This document shows positions 40,131 to 49,463 of a stretch of DNA of 64,000 bases, piece after piece. Within the stretch, counting starts at the first letter, position 1. The number at the start of each line of letters is the position of its first letter. Both the position numbers and the translations under genes were made by a program. A model generated the notes under the pieces. The model saw only the letters and a program-made list of their open reading frames with translations, ran no database searches and was not told where the DNA came from. This stretch comes from Sphingomonas sp. R647 (GTDB taxonomy: Bacteria > Pseudomonadota > Alphaproteobacteria > Sphingomonadales > Sphingomonadaceae). The DNA lies in NCBI RefSeq assembly GCF_020177055.1, contig NZ_JAIQXT010000002.1, forward strand, positions 372,001 through 436,000. The letters run 5' to 3'.

Positions 40131-40843
40131 AGGCTCTGCCCCCCGATCAACAATTGCAGGTCTTTCCAGGCATCGGCCTTCGCCGCCGGCTTGTTCAGCA
40201 GGAAGCGCGGGTGACGAATGGCGACGACGTCCGATTTTCCGCCAGAATAGTTAAATGGCGTTAAACCTTCACGATTTTTGTCGGCGTCAGTCCCGAGAAC
40301 GGCACGGCTCGTCGCCTGGCCGAGTAGGAGCAGGCGCTGGGGAGCCGCGAGCGCGATGTGGTGACGCAGAATCTCGCCGAGTTTTTCATCGAGATCGCGC
40401 GGCACCTGCCCCGTGATCGGCCGCGCGGCGCAGAGCGGGACCAGGTAGATCGACTCGCGCGACTGGCCAATCGCCGCGAGAATCCGGTCGAACAGCCTGC
40501 CTGCCGCGCCATCCAGCAATGCGGGGGCGGTGCCGTCGAACTCGGGAAGGTCGGTGACGACCATCAGCGGCGCCGTGTGATCACCCTCGGCCGGGGCGAT
40601 CGGTTCGCCTGTCGCGGCTTCCGGAGCGCCTGAACCGTAGCGCCAGTCGAGAAACGCCTCGATCGTCGCGGGCAGCGGGGCTTCGGGTTCGGGACCGGAT
40701 GGGATCGGGCGGCCTGGCGTTTCGGGCTGTGCCGTAGGGGCAGGGCGCGCGGTCCAGTCGCGCGGATCGTCTTCGACCAGCACGTCGACCCCCGCATCGC
40801 GCCACCAGTTGAGTGCGCTTGCGGCTTCGGCCCGCCAGTCCAT
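40127..40843 (-). CDS. Uracil-DNA glycosylase superfamily protein without the usual Fe-S cysteines
   Basis: 238 residues from the ATG at 40843, which has GAGGGGGTC upstream. A proline/glutamate-rich N-terminal part is followed by the UDG-like core: MVVTDLPEFDG, GRLFDRILAAIG, SIYLVPLCAARP, LLLLGQATSRAVLG and HPRFLLNKPAAKADAWKDL. The last block resembles motif 2 of family 4 glycosylases (HPS-like, K/AW). Only one cysteine is present, so the [4Fe-4S] cluster usual in families 4 and 5 cannot form. Activity is therefore unproven. Confidence 0.75.
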   Translation of the reverse strand: MDWRAEAASALNWWRDAGVDVLVEDDPRDWTARPAPTAQPETPGRPIPSGPEPEAPLPATIEAFLDWRYGSGAPEAATGEPIAPAEGDHTAPLMVVTDLPEFDGTAPALLDGAAGRLFDRILAAIGQSRESIYLVPLCAARPITGQVPRDLDEKLGEILRHHIALAAPQRLLLLGQATSRAVLGTDADKNREGLTPFNYSGGKSDVVAIRHPRFLLNKPAAKADAWKDLQLLIGGQSL

Positions 40844-40880
40844 GACCCCCTCAATACCCATAAACCCACAGAGTCATGCC

Positions 40881-40896
40881 TTGACGCCAGCGTCAA
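40881..40896. promoter_or_regulatory. Perfect dyad in the glycosylase/ETF-QO shared promoter region
   Basis: TTGACGC-CA-GCGTCAA is a 16-base perfect inverted repeat in the 133-base gap between the divergent genes. Sites of this form bind MerR-family dimers such as LiuR-type regulators of branched-chain amino-acid and acyl-CoA breakdown, a pathway that uses ETF-QO. The regulator gene is not in the window. Confidence 0.45.
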
Positions 40897-40976
40897 TCTG
40901 CCTTCATCGGGGCAGGGACAGAATGCGCCGGACACACGACGAGATGTTACGCCGGTGTTCCGAGAGGAGACAGGAA

Positions 40977-42638
40977 GTGAGCGAACGCGAGTCGATGCCG
41001 TATGACGTGGTGATCGTGGGCGCGGGGCCGGCGGGCCTTGCGGCGGCGATCCGGCTGAAACAGCTGGCCAATGAAGCGGGCAGCGAAATCGCCGTGTGCG
41101 TGCTCGAAAAAGGGTCAGAGGTCGGCGCGCATATCCTGTCGGGTGCGGTGATCGATCCGAAGGCGCTCGACGAGCTGCTTCCCGAATGGCGCGAGTCCGG
41201 CTGCCCGCTGGCGCAGGTGCCGGTGACCGACAACCAGCACTGGCTGTTGTCGAAAAAGGGCAAGTGGGCGATCCCGCACTTCATCACGCCCAAGTTCATG
41301 CACAATGAGGGCACCTATACCGGCAGCCTCGGCAGCCTGTGCCGCTGGCTGGCCGAACAGGCCGAGGGGCTGGGGGTCGAGATTTTCCCCGGCTTTGCCG
41401 CTGCCGAAATCCTGTACAATGACGACGGGTCGGTGAAGGGCGTCGCGACCGGCGACATGGGCGTGGCGCGCGATGGCACGCGCAAGCATGACTATCAGCC
41501 CGGGCTTGAGCTGCACGCGCGCTACACGCTGTTCGGTGAGGGCGTGCGCGGCCATCTGTCGAAGCAGGTCCAGCGCCAGTTCGCGCTGTGCGAGGGTGTC
41601 GAGCCGCAAATCTATGGCCTTGGCGTCAAGGAATTGTGGGACATCGACCCTGCGCTGCATGAGCCGGGCCGGGTGATCCATACCCAGGGCTGGCCGCTTA
41701 ACGAGACCGCCGGGTCGAATGGCGGCGGGTTCCTGTACCATCAGGCAAACGGGCAGGTGGCGTTGGGCTTCGTCACCTGGCTCAATTACTCCAACCCCTA
41801 TCTCTCGCCGTTTCAGGAGATGCAGCGCTGGAAGACGCATCCGGCGATCGCGGAGCTGCTCAAGGGCGGCAAGCGCGTCAGCTATGGCGCGCGGGCGATC
41901 AGCGATGGCGGGCTGCAGTCGATCCCGAAGCTGGTGTTCCCCGGCGGTGCACTGATCGGCGACAGCGCGGGCTTCCTCAACGTGCCGCGGATCAAGGGCA
42001 CGCATGGCGCGATGAAGAGCGGCATGATGGCAGCCGGGGCGGCGTTCGCGGCGGTCGCTGCGGATCGCTCGGGCGATGAACTGACCGCCTATCCCGAAGC
42101 GTTCGCGGCGAGCTGGCTCTACAAGGAGCTGAGCATCGTCCGCAACGTGGTGCCGCTGGTCAAGAAGTTCGGCGATCTGGTCGGATCGGGCCTCGCCAAC
42201 GTCACCATGTTCCTTGAGAGCTGGGGCATCAAAATGCCCTTCACGCTCGGGCACAAGCCCGACCATGAGAGCCTGTGGCGCAAGGATTTGGTCCAGCCGA
42301 TCGACTATCCCAAGCCCGATGGCGTGTTGACCTTCGACCGTCTGTCGTCGGTGTTCCTGTCGAACACCAACCATGAGGAGGACCAGCCGGTCCACCTGAC
42401 GCTGAAGGACCCGGACATCCCGGTCGCCTACGACCTGCCGATGTATGACGAGCCGGCGCAGCGTTATTGCCCGGCGGGCGTTTACGAGATTGTCGGCGAG
42501 GAAACGGGCGACCCGAAGTTCGTGATCAACGCGCAGAATTGCGTCCACTGCAAGACCTGTGACATCAAGGATCCGACGCAGAACATCAACTGGGTCGTCC
42601 CCGAGGGCGGCGGAGGTCCGAACTATCCCAACATGTAA
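40977..42638 (+). CDS. Electron-transfer flavoprotein-ubiquinone oxidoreductase
   Basis: 553 residues from a GTG at 40977 preceded by GAGGAGACAGGAA; an ATG follows six codons later. It passes electrons from ETF (fed by acyl-CoA dehydrogenases) to ubiquinone. FAD-binding start YDVVIVGAGPAGLAAAIRL; ubiquinone/membrane region in the middle; C-terminal [4Fe-4S] ferredoxin-like cluster YCPAGVYEI, then NAQNCVHCKTCDIKDP. ETF-QO lies in the inner membrane face. Full length and intact. Confidence 0.96.
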   Translation: MSERESMPYDVVIVGAGPAGLAAAIRLKQLANEAGSEIAVCVLEKGSEVGAHILSGAVIDPKALDELLPEWRESGCPLAQVPVTDNQHWLLSKKGKWAIPHFITPKFMHNEGTYTGSLGSLCRWLAEQAEGLGVEIFPGFAAAEILYNDDGSVKGVATGDMGVARDGTRKHDYQPGLELHARYTLFGEGVRGHLSKQVQRQFALCEGVEPQIYGLGVKELWDIDPALHEPGRVIHTQGWPLNETAGSNGGGFLYHQANGQVALGFVTWLNYSNPYLSPFQEMQRWKTHPAIAELLKGGKRVSYGARAISDGGLQSIPKLVFPGGALIGDSAGFLNVPRIKGTHGAMKSGMMAAGAAFAAVAADRSGDELTAYPEAFAASWLYKELSIVRNVVPLVKKFGDLVGSGLANVTMFLESWGIKMPFTLGHKPDHESLWRKDLVQPIDYPKPDGVLTFDRLSSVFLSNTNHEEDQPVHLTLKDPDIPVAYDLPMYDEPAQRYCPAGVYEIVGEETGDPKFVINAQNCVHCKTCDIKDPTQNINWVVPEGGGGPNYPNM

Positions 42639-44232
42639 GCATCTCGTTCTGCCGATCGCGGTACTTGCCCTGGCGCTGCCCGGAACCGCCCGCGCCGACC
42701 TTGGCGAATATGTGAAGGCGCGTGCGGCGGCGGCGGACGGTGCGGTCGATGCCGCTGCGGCGGGCTATGCCGCTGCGTTGACGGCGGCGCCGGGCGATGA
42801 GGTGGTGGCGATCCGTGCCTATCGCAACGCACTGGCGGCGGGCGATCTGGTGCTGGCGCGGCGCGCGGCGGCGGTGCTGGTGCGATCGGACGTTGCGCCG
42901 CCGGATACCGCGATCCTCGCTTTTGCCGATGCGGTGCGCACGCGGGACAAGCTTGCCATCGACGACGCGCTCGGGCGGATCGGGGCGGGGCCGCTCGATT
43001 TCCTGACGCCAGTTCTGCGCGCATGGGTTGCTTTCGATCGCGGGGGCGATCCGTTTCCGATCCTCGACGGCGCCAGCGAAAGCGGGCTGAGCCGCCGCTA
43101 CATTGCCGAGCATCGCGCCTTGCTGCTGCTCGCCTCGAAGCGTCGCGACGAAGGAATTGCGGCACTGCGCGCGGCGATGGGGACTGACCCCGGAAGCATC
43201 GACCTGCGCTGGAACGCGGCAAGCCTGCTCGCCGGCATTGGCGAGCGGCGGCTGGCGGGCGAGCTACTCGCGGGCGACGATCCGACGATGGTCGGGCTGC
43301 GCAACGGGCTGGTTGGCGCGCGGCCCGGTGCCGCGTTCGCGACCAGCCGCGTGCTGACACGTCTCGCTGCCGACCTTGGCGGGCAGGAAACCCAGACGCT
43401 CGCAATCCTGCTTACGCGTTCGGCGCTGTCGCTCGATCCAGGCGACGATCGCGCGCGGCTGTTGCTGGCCGCCGCGTTGGGCGGGGAGGGCGCGTTCGAC
43501 CGGGCGCAACTGGTGTTGGGTTCGATCAGACCGACCAGCCCCTTCTACGGCGCGGCGCAGGCCGAGCGCATCGAGCTTCGCCGCAAGCAGGGCGATCCCG
43601 CGCAGGCGCTGGCGCTCGCGCAATCGCTTGCGACCGCGCGCGGGGCGAGCGAGCGCGATGTGCGGCGCTATGCTGACATCCTGTCCGATCAGGGGCGCGA
43701 TGCCGAGGCGGCGCCCCTCTATGCCGACGCGCTGGCACGGGCTGGGGCGGACGCGACCTGGATCCACCATTTGCAGCTTGGCGGCGCGCTTGAGCGATCG
43801 GGGAACTGGGCAGGGGCGCTGCCCCATTTGCGCAAGGCGGTGGAGCTGGCGCCGGACGAGCCGGTGGCGCTCAACTATCTGGGTTATGCGCAGGTCGAGC
43901 ACGGCGAGAATTTGGCGGAGGCGGTCGCGCTGCTCGAACGCGCCAACCGGCTGCGGCCCGACGATCCCGCGATCACCGACTCGCTCGGCTGGGGCTATTA
44001 TCGCAGCGGCGACATCGCCCGCGCGCTGCCGCTGCTGGAACAGGCGGCGCAGGGGCAGCCGGGGAGCGCGACGATCAACGAGCATCTTGGCGACGCCTAT
44101 TGGCGTGCCGGGCGGCGGTTCGAGGCACGCTATGCCTGGCGCGCGGCGTCGATCTATGCCGAGGGTGAGCAGAAGGCGCGGCTGGCGACCAAGCTGGCCG
44201 ATGGCGTCGTGCAGAGGATGGCGGCAAACTGA
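42559..44232 (+). CDS. TPR-repeat exported protein
   Basis: Signal-like N-terminal LVLPIAVLALALPGTARA, then several TPR units, best at the C-terminus (GNWAGALPHLRKAVELAPDEPVALNYLGYAQ; AEAVALLERANRLRPDDPAITDSLGWGYY; IARALPLLEQAAQ). No ATG/GTG/TTG lies close to the signal sequence; the ATG at 42559 overlaps ETF-QO by 80 bases, and a CTG near 42654 is also possible. Start is therefore doubtful. A role in envelope assembly or peptide-protein binding is typical of such repeats. Confidence 0.8.
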   Translation: MTSRIRRRTSTGSSPRAAEVRTIPTCKHLVLPIAVLALALPGTARADLGEYVKARAAAADGAVDAAAAGYAAALTAAPGDEVVAIRAYRNALAAGDLVLARRAAAVLVRSDVAPPDTAILAFADAVRTRDKLAIDDALGRIGAGPLDFLTPVLRAWVAFDRGGDPFPILDGASESGLSRRYIAEHRALLLLASKRRDEGIAALRAAMGTDPGSIDLRWNAASLLAGIGERRLAGELLAGDDPTMVGLRNGLVGARPGAAFATSRVLTRLAADLGGQETQTLAILLTRSALSLDPGDDRARLLLAAALGGEGAFDRAQLVLGSIRPTSPFYGAAQAERIELRRKQGDPAQALALAQSLATARGASERDVRRYADILSDQGRDAEAAPLYADALARAGADATWIHHLQLGGALERSGNWAGALPHLRKAVELAPDEPVALNYLGYAQVEHGENLAEAVALLERANRLRPDDPAITDSLGWGYYRSGDIARALPLLEQAAQGQPGSATINEHLGDAYWRAGRRFEARYAWRAASIYAEGEQKARLATKLADGVVQRMAAN

Positions 44233-44234
44233 CC

Positions 44235-45062
44235 TTGATCGAGCACGCTCCGGCCAAGCTCAACCTGGCGCTGCACGTGCGGCGGCGGCGGGATGACGGC
44301 TATCACGAATTGGAGACGCTGTTTGCGTTCGTGCGCGACGGTGATGTCGTGCGGCTGGACCCGGACGGCGAGGGCTTTGCGGTCGAGGGGCCGTTTGGCG
44401 CGGTGCTGGCGGGCGAGGGCGACAATCTGGTGACGCGGGCGCGCGATGCGTTTGGCGCGGCGTTCGGGATGGCGACGCCTGGACGGATCACGCTCGACAA
44501 ACGCCTGCCGGTCGCATCGGGGCTGGGCGGTGGGTCGGCGGATGCGGCGGCGACGCTGCGGCTGCTGGCGCGGCGTGCGGGTGTGTCGATCGATGATCCG
44601 CGGCTGTTCGCGGTAGCCGATGCGCTGGGGTCGGACGTTCCGGCGTGCCTTTATGGGCGAACTGCAATCGGAACCGGGCGCGGCGAGCAGTTGGAGTGGA
44701 TCGACGGTGCCCCGGGCGTGCCGGTCTTGCTGGTCAATCCGGGGGTGGCGGTTTCGACCGGCGCGGTGTTTCGTGCGTGGGACGGGCTTGATCACGGCCC
44801 GATCCCGTCGGCTGGATCGTTGATCGAGCGCGCGAAAGCTGGACGCAACGATCTCTATCCGCCCGCAATGCAGATCGCGCGCGACATCCAGACTGCGATC
44901 ATTTGGCTGGACGCGCAGCCGGGCGCGGACCTTTGTCGGATGTCGGGGTCGGGGGCGACGTGCTTTGCCACGTTTGATACGGCCGCAGCATGCGCGGATG
45001 CCGCCCGGCGGCTACCGCTGCAATGTCCCGGCTGGTGGTGTCTCGAAACGGTGCTGTCGTGA
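44235..45062 (+). CDS. ispE: 4-diphosphocytidyl-2-C-methyl-D-erythritol kinase
   Basis: 275 residues from a TTG two bases after the TPR gene stop, with no good Shine-Dalgarno site, so coupling is likely. GHMP kinase fold: HAPAKLNLALHVRRRRDDGYHELETLF, PVASGLGGGSADAAATLR, and MSGSGATCFATF. It phosphorylates the methylerythritol pathway intermediate for isoprenoid synthesis. The GSGAT C-terminal loop and first glycine-rich loop are complete. Confidence 0.95.
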   Translation: MIEHAPAKLNLALHVRRRRDDGYHELETLFAFVRDGDVVRLDPDGEGFAVEGPFGAVLAGEGDNLVTRARDAFGAAFGMATPGRITLDKRLPVASGLGGGSADAAATLRLLARRAGVSIDDPRLFAVADALGSDVPACLYGRTAIGTGRGEQLEWIDGAPGVPVLLVNPGVAVSTGAVFRAWDGLDHGPIPSAGSLIERAKAGRNDLYPPAMQIARDIQTAIIWLDAQPGADLCRMSGSGATCFATFDTAAACADAARRLPLQCPGWWCLETVLS

Positions 45063-45180
45063 CACTTTGCTGCGTCATAATGGGACTGCCCGTGCCCCGA
45101 ACCAGTCCGCACAGGAGGGGGCGGGCGACTGGCCCCGTTCTTGCTGAGGCTTCACTGCGGGTCATGCGCCGGGAGCGAGA

Positions 45181-45213
45181 CGCCCGTGGGTGGCCCCCGT
45201 CTTCGGACGGGCG
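45181..45213 (+). promoter_or_regulatory. Competing hairpins in the enoyl-CoA hydratase leader
   Basis: CGCCCGT (45181-45187) can pair with ACGGGCG (45207-45213), while CCCGTC-TTCG-GACGGG (45196-45211) forms a stable UUCG hairpin using the same 3' bases. The two folds are mutually exclusive and end 25 bases before the start. It may be an attenuator, or just GC-rich structure. Confidence 0.3.
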
Positions 45214-45237
45214 CCATCCTCGCCCCGCGCGGCACCG

Positions 45238-45966
45238 ATGATCCGCCTCCAGTTCGCCGAAGCGACGGCGCTGCTGACCCTTGATCGCGCGGGTGCGCGC
45301 AACGCGCTGCCGATTGCGGCGTGGGATGCGATTGCCGACGCTGCTGAGGCGGTTGCGGCGAGCGAGGCGCGTGTCCTGATCCTGCAATCGGCGATGCCGG
45401 GGATGTTCTCGGCGGGCGCGGATTTGGCCGAGTTTGCGGCGCTGGTGACCGATCCTGCGCTGCGCACCCGGTTCCGAACCGCGATGGCGCGCGGGATTGA
45501 AGCGGTGGCGGCGCTACCGATCCCGGTGATCGCTGTGGTTGATGGTGGGTGCTTTGGCGCAGCCGTCGCGCTGACGCTGGGGTGCGATATCGTCGTTGCG
45601 GGCGATGCGGCGGTGTTTGCGACCACTCCGGCAAAGCTCGGCATCGGCTATCCGGCGCGCGATGTGGGACGGCTGCGTGCGCGGGTGGGGATGGGGCAGG
45701 CGGCGCGGATGTTGTTTACCGGCGACCGGATCTACGCGGACGAGGCTGCGCGGATCGGGCTCGCGCATCGCAGGGTAGCGGATGCGGGCGTGGAGGCAAG
45801 GGCGATGGCCGAGCTGATCGCGACCAACGATGCCGATGCCGTGCGAATGCTGAAGGCGGTCCTTTGCGATCCTGATGCGCCCGGCCATGATCAGGCGTTC
45901 GAGGACGCATTCGGCTCGCCCGCTTTTGCCCAGCGGCTCGATGCGTTTCTGGCGGGGAAACGATGA
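45238..45966 (+). CDS. Enoyl-CoA hydratase/isomerase family protein
   Basis: 242 residues from the ATG at 45238 (MIRLQFAEATALLTLDR). Crotonase fold: oxyanion-hole residues in SAGADLAEF and the second block DGGCFGAAVALTLGCDIVVAGD. The usual catalytic glutamates are not evident: ATTPAKLGIGYPARDV has no Glu at the expected places, so the exact reaction (hydratase, isomerase, or another) is open. The stop overlaps the next start. Confidence 0.85.
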   Translation: MIRLQFAEATALLTLDRAGARNALPIAAWDAIADAAEAVAASEARVLILQSAMPGMFSAGADLAEFAALVTDPALRTRFRTAMARGIEAVAALPIPVIAVVDGGCFGAAVALTLGCDIVVAGDAAVFATTPAKLGIGYPARDVGRLRARVGMGQAARMLFTGDRIYADEAARIGLAHRRVADAGVEARAMAELIATNDADAVRMLKAVLCDPDAPGHDQAFEDAFGSPAFAQRLDAFLAGKR

Positions 45967-46694
45967 GTATCGTTGAACGGATCGAGGGCGATGGCGACGT
46001 GCTGATCCTGTGCGATCACGCCAGCAATCATGTTCCCGCTGATATCGATCTTGGCATCGACCCGGCCTTGCTTGACCGCCACATCGCGATCGACATCGGC
46101 GCGGCGGCGGTGAGCCGGGGGCTGGCGGCGCGGCTGGGAGCGCCCGCGGTCCTTGCCACCGTCTCTCGGCTGGTGATCGACCTCAATCGTGAGACTGATG
46201 CGCTCGGCCTAATCCCGCACGCCAGCGACGGCCATGCAATTCCAGGGAATGACGGGGCCGATCGCGCGGAGCGGATCGCGCGCTTCCACGCTCCCTATCA
46301 TCGCACTATCGCCGCGCAGGTGCGGACTCAGCGTCCGGCGCTGATCGTCTCGGTCCACAGCTTCACCCCGGCACTGGAAAGCGGCATCGCCGCGCCCCGG
46401 CCGTGGGAAGCGGGCATCCTCTACAATCGCGATGCTCGCGCCGCGCGGCTGGCGGTGGACTGGCTGGCGGCGCAGGGTATCGTCACCGGCGACAATGAAC
46501 CCTATTCGGGACGCCTGCTCAACGCGACGATGAACCGGCACGCCGAGGCGACCGGAACGCCGTATCTTGGCATCGAGATTCGTAATGATCTTATCTCCAG
46601 CGACGCTGGCGTGACGATGTGGTGCGAAATTCTTGGAAATTTAGTAACATTTGTGCGCAATCCGCTTGCGCAGGGGCGGCCTGCGGCGACATAG
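45963..46694 (+). CDS. N-formylglutamate amidohydrolase family protein
   Basis: 243 residues. Motifs are [16 protein letters not shown] (metal histidines), [14 protein letters not shown] and [14 protein letters not shown], then [11 protein letters not shown]. In the family this hydrolyses N-formylglutamate or related N-acyl amino acids, often in histidine degradation. There is no hut gene cluster here. It starts by a 4-base overlap with the enoyl-CoA hydratase gene and ends 7 bases before ilvD. Confidence 0.88.
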   Translation: MSIVERIEGDGDVLILCDHASNHVPADIDLGIDPALLDRHIAIDIGAAAVSRGLAARLGAPAVLATVSRLVIDLNRETDALGLIPHASDGHAIPGNDGADRAERIARFHAPYHRTIAAQVRTQRPALIVSVHSFTPALESGIAAPRPWEAGILYNRDARAARLAVDWLAAQGIVTGDNEPYSGRLLNATMNRHAEATGTPYLGIEIRNDLISSDAGVTMWCEILGNLVTFVRNPLAQGRPAAT

Positions 46695-46701
46695 GCGCGC
46701 C

Positions 46702-48423
46702 ATGACCAACCGTTTCGACAAATCCCGCCTGCCCTCGCGCCACGTCTCCGTCGGCCCCGAGCGCGCGCCGCACCGCAGCTATTACTACGCCATGGGCCTG
46801 AGCGAGGAAGAAATCGCCCGCCCGTTCGTCGCGCTTGCCAGCGCGGGCAATGACAGCGCGCCTTGCAACACCACGCTCGACGCCCAGGCCGATGCCGCGC
46901 GCAAGGGCGTGAGCGACAATGGCGGGATGCCGCGCCGGTTCAACACGATCACCGTGACCGACGGCATCGCGATGGGGCATCAGGGGATGAAATCCTCGCT
47001 GGTCAGCCGCGAAGTGATTGCCGACTCGGTCGAACTGAGCGTGCGCGGCCATTGCTATGACGCACTGGTCGGCTTTGCCGGGTGCGACAAGTCGCTGCCG
47101 GGCATGATGATGGCGATGCTGCGCCTCAATATCCCGTCGATCTTCGTCTATGGTGGATCGATCCTGCCCGGCCGCTTCCACGAGAAGGATATCACCGTCG
47201 TCGACGTGTTCGAAGTCGTCGGCCGTTTTGCTGCGGGCAACTGCCCGATCAGCGAGGTGCACGCGATGGAAAAGGTCGCATGCCCCGGTCACGGCGCATG
47301 CGGCGGCCAGTTCACCGCCAACACCATGGCCTGTGTGGGTGAGACGATCGGCCTGTCGCTGCCCAACAGCAACATGGTCCCTGCGCCCTATAGCAGCCGC
47401 GAGCAGATCGCGATCGCCGCCGGGTACCAGGTGATGGACCTGATCGAGCGCAATTTGCGGCCGCGCGACATCTGCACACGCGAAGCATTCATCAATGCCG
47501 CGCGCGTCGTGGCGGCGACCGGTGGGTCCACCAATGCGGCGCTGCACCTGCCGGCAATGGCGCATGAAGCGGGCATCGACTTCGACCTATTCGATGTTGC
47601 AGATGCTTTCAAATCAACACCTTACATCGCTGACCTCAAGCCGGGTGGGAAGTATGTGGCAAAGGACATGTACGAGGCCGGCGGCGTGTACATGCTCATG
47701 AAGACGATGCTCGCCAATGATTTGCTCGACGGCAATTGCATGACGGTCACTGGAAAGACGCTGGGCGAGAATATCGATCAGGTGACGTGGAATCCGGACC
47801 AGAAGGTCATCTATGACGTCAAGACGCCGATCACGCCGACCGGCGGCGTTGTGGGCTTGCGCGGCAGCCTGGCTCCCGATGGCGCGATCGTGAAGGTGGC
47901 GGGAATGAGCCGCCTCGTGTTTGAAGGGCCAGCACGCTGTTTCGACTGCGAAGAGGATGCCTTTGCTGCGGTTGAGGCGCGATCCATCAACGAGGGCGAG
48001 GTAATCATCATCCGCTATGAAGGGCCAAAGGGCGGACCGGGCATGCGCGAAATGCTCTCGACCACTGCCGCGCTCTATGGGCTGGGGCTGGGCGAGAAGG
48101 TCGCGCTGATCACCGATGGGCGATTCTCGGGCGGAACGCGTGGCTTTTGCATCGGCCATGTCGGGCCGGAGGCGGCCGAGGGCGGGCCGATCGCGCTGGT
48201 CGAGGATGGCGATGCGATTCGCATCGACGCGGAGGCGGGGACGATCGACCTACTCGTCGCCGACGATGTGCTGGCCGAGCGCCTTGCGCGCTGGCAGCCG
48301 CGCAGCAATGACTATCAATCGGGTGCGCTGTGGCGCTATGCGCAGAATGTCGGACCTGCCTATAAGGGCGCGGTGACGCATCCGGGGGCGAAGTCCGAAA
48401 CGCATGTCTTTGCGGATATCTAG
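46702..48423 (+). CDS. ilvD: Dihydroxy-acid dehydratase
   Basis: 573 residues from the ATG at 46702. It makes 2-keto acids for isoleucine and valine synthesis. Fe-S ligands appear in [26 protein letters not shown] and [21 protein letters not shown]-terminal [18 protein letters not shown] is complete. Bases about 47560-47960 use codons (GTT GCA GAT GCT TTC AAA TCA ACA) that are rare elsewhere in the gene, suggesting a recombined segment. The paralogue edd is also in this window. Confidence 0.96.
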   Translation: MTNRFDKSRLPSRHVSVGPERAPHRSYYYAMGLSEEEIARPFVALASAGNDSAPCNTTLDAQADAARKGVSDNGGMPRRFNTITVTDGIAMGHQGMKSSLVSREVIADSVELSVRGHCYDALVGFAGCDKSLPGMMMAMLRLNIPSIFVYGGSILPGRFHEKDITVVDVFEVVGRFAAGNCPISEVHAMEKVACPGHGACGGQFTANTMACVGETIGLSLPNSNMVPAPYSSREQIAIAAGYQVMDLIERNLRPRDICTREAFINAARVVAATGGSTNAALHLPAMAHEAGIDFDLFDVADAFKSTPYIADLKPGGKYVAKDMYEAGGVYMLMKTMLANDLLDGNCMTVTGKTLGENIDQVTWNPDQKVIYDVKTPITPTGGVVGLRGSLAPDGAIVKVAGMSRLVFEGPARCFDCEEDAFAAVEARSINEGEVIIIRYEGPKGGPGMREMLSTTAALYGLGLGEKVALITDGRFSGGTRGFCIGHVGPEAAEGGPIALVEDGDAIRIDAEAGTIDLLVADDVLAERLARWQPRSNDYQSGALWRYAQNVGPAYKGAVTHPGAKSETHVFADI

Positions 48424-48814
48424 TTGTTTGAGCGCGGCGGCGTTGCTGATGCTCGCCGCCTGCGATCCGGGACCGGTCAAGACCAAGGCGGACCATGCGC
48501 AGGACGCCCGCGCGCAGCAGGCGCGTGACGCGGCGGAGGGGCGCATCCCGTGTGCGCTCGGCGGCGGCGATGACTTCACCACGCGCTGCACGATCGACCG
48601 CGCGCAGACGCAGGACGGGCTGATCCTGACCGTTCGCCACCCCGATGGCGGGTTCCACCGGCTGCGGGTCACGCGCGACGGGCGCGGCGTGATCGCCGCC
48701 GATGGCGCCAGTGCGGCAAGCGTGACGATCATCGATAAGGATGCGATCGAGGTGGCGATCGACGATGCGCGCTATCGCCTGCCCGCGACGGTGAAGGGCG
48801 CGGCCAGGAAGTGA
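48404..48814 (+). CDS. Small lipoprotein of unknown function
   Basis: 136 residues. A lipoprotein signal is clear: [15 protein letters not shown] with lipobox LAAC, then [18 protein letters not shown]. Mature part includes a cysteine pair (PCALGGG, RCTIDR) and beta-like strands ([22 protein letters not shown]). It starts inside the last codons of ilvD. Function unknown; no conserved family recognised. Confidence 0.78.
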   Translation: MSLRISSCLSAAALLMLAACDPGPVKTKADHAQDARAQQARDAAEGRIPCALGGGDDFTTRCTIDRAQTQDGLILTVRHPDGGFHRLRVTRDGRGVIAADGASAASVTIIDKDAIEVAIDDARYRLPATVKGAARK

Positions 48815-49446
48815 ACGCAACGCGGCGATGGGGCTGGGCGCTGTTCTGGCTGATCATCGCGGTCGCAGCAGCGTCGTTCCTGACCGACTCGTTCCGCTTC
48901 ATCGCCACGCGCGAGGCGCCGACCGGCGAGACCTTCTGGGGTCGTCAAATCTGGTATTTCGCGCATGTCGCGCTCGCCATTCCCGTGCTGCTGATCGCGC
49001 CGATCCAGTTTGCGGCGTCGGTGCGTGGGCGCTGGCCATGGCTGCATCGTGCGCTGGGCCGGGTGTATCTTGCCGCATCGCTGCTTGGCGGGCTGTCTGC
49101 GCTGCATCTGGGCAGCACGATCGCCGCGCAGGAGACGCAGGTGCCGCTGACGTTGTTTGCAGCGGTTTGGATCGGCTTTGTCGTGTTGGCATGGCAGGCA
49201 GCGCGGCGGAAGCGGTTCGATCTGCATCGCGGCTTTGTCATCCGCGCGACCGCGATCGCGCTGTCGTTCGTGTGGGTACGGATGATGGCCGCCGGGGATG
49301 GGGTGCTGCTGGCGTTTATTGAGAATGCCGAACTGCGCGCAGCAACGCGCGGCTGGCTCAGCTTTGTCCTGCCACTCCTCGTGGTTGAGGCGTGGCTGTC
49401 GTGGTGGCCGGCCGCCAAACTGCTATTTGCACCACGCCGCGATTGA
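48811..49446 (+). CDS. DUF2306-like integral membrane protein
   Basis: 211 residues from a GTG that overlaps the lipoprotein stop (GTGA). About seven hydrophobic spans, including WALFWLIIAVAAASFL, VALAIPVLLIAPIQFAA and LTLFAAVWIGFVVLAW, with RGFVIRATAIALSFVWVRM. The histidine-containing pattern (WLHRALGRVYLAA; LHRGFVIR) fits DUF2306, where it may bind a cofactor; this is unproven. Its last codons overlap the rnpB promoter. Confidence 0.8.
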   Translation: MNATRRWGWALFWLIIAVAAASFLTDSFRFIATREAPTGETFWGRQIWYFAHVALAIPVLLIAPIQFAASVRGRWPWLHRALGRVYLAASLLGGLSALHLGSTIAAQETQVPLTLFAAVWIGFVVLAWQAARRKRFDLHRGFVIRATAIALSFVWVRMMAAGDGVLLAFIENAELRAATRGWLSFVLPLLVVEAWLSWWPAAKLLFAPRRD

Positions 49447-49455
49447 GCCTATCGC
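49427..49455 (+). promoter_or_regulatory. Likely rnpB promoter inside the DUF2306 3' end
   Basis: TTGCAC (49427-49432), a 17-base spacer, and TATCGC (49450-49455) place a start near 49462, exactly at the 5' end of the RNase P RNA. Part of it overlaps the last seven codons and stop of the upstream gene. Confidence 0.5.
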
Positions 49456-49463
49456 CGTCTCCG

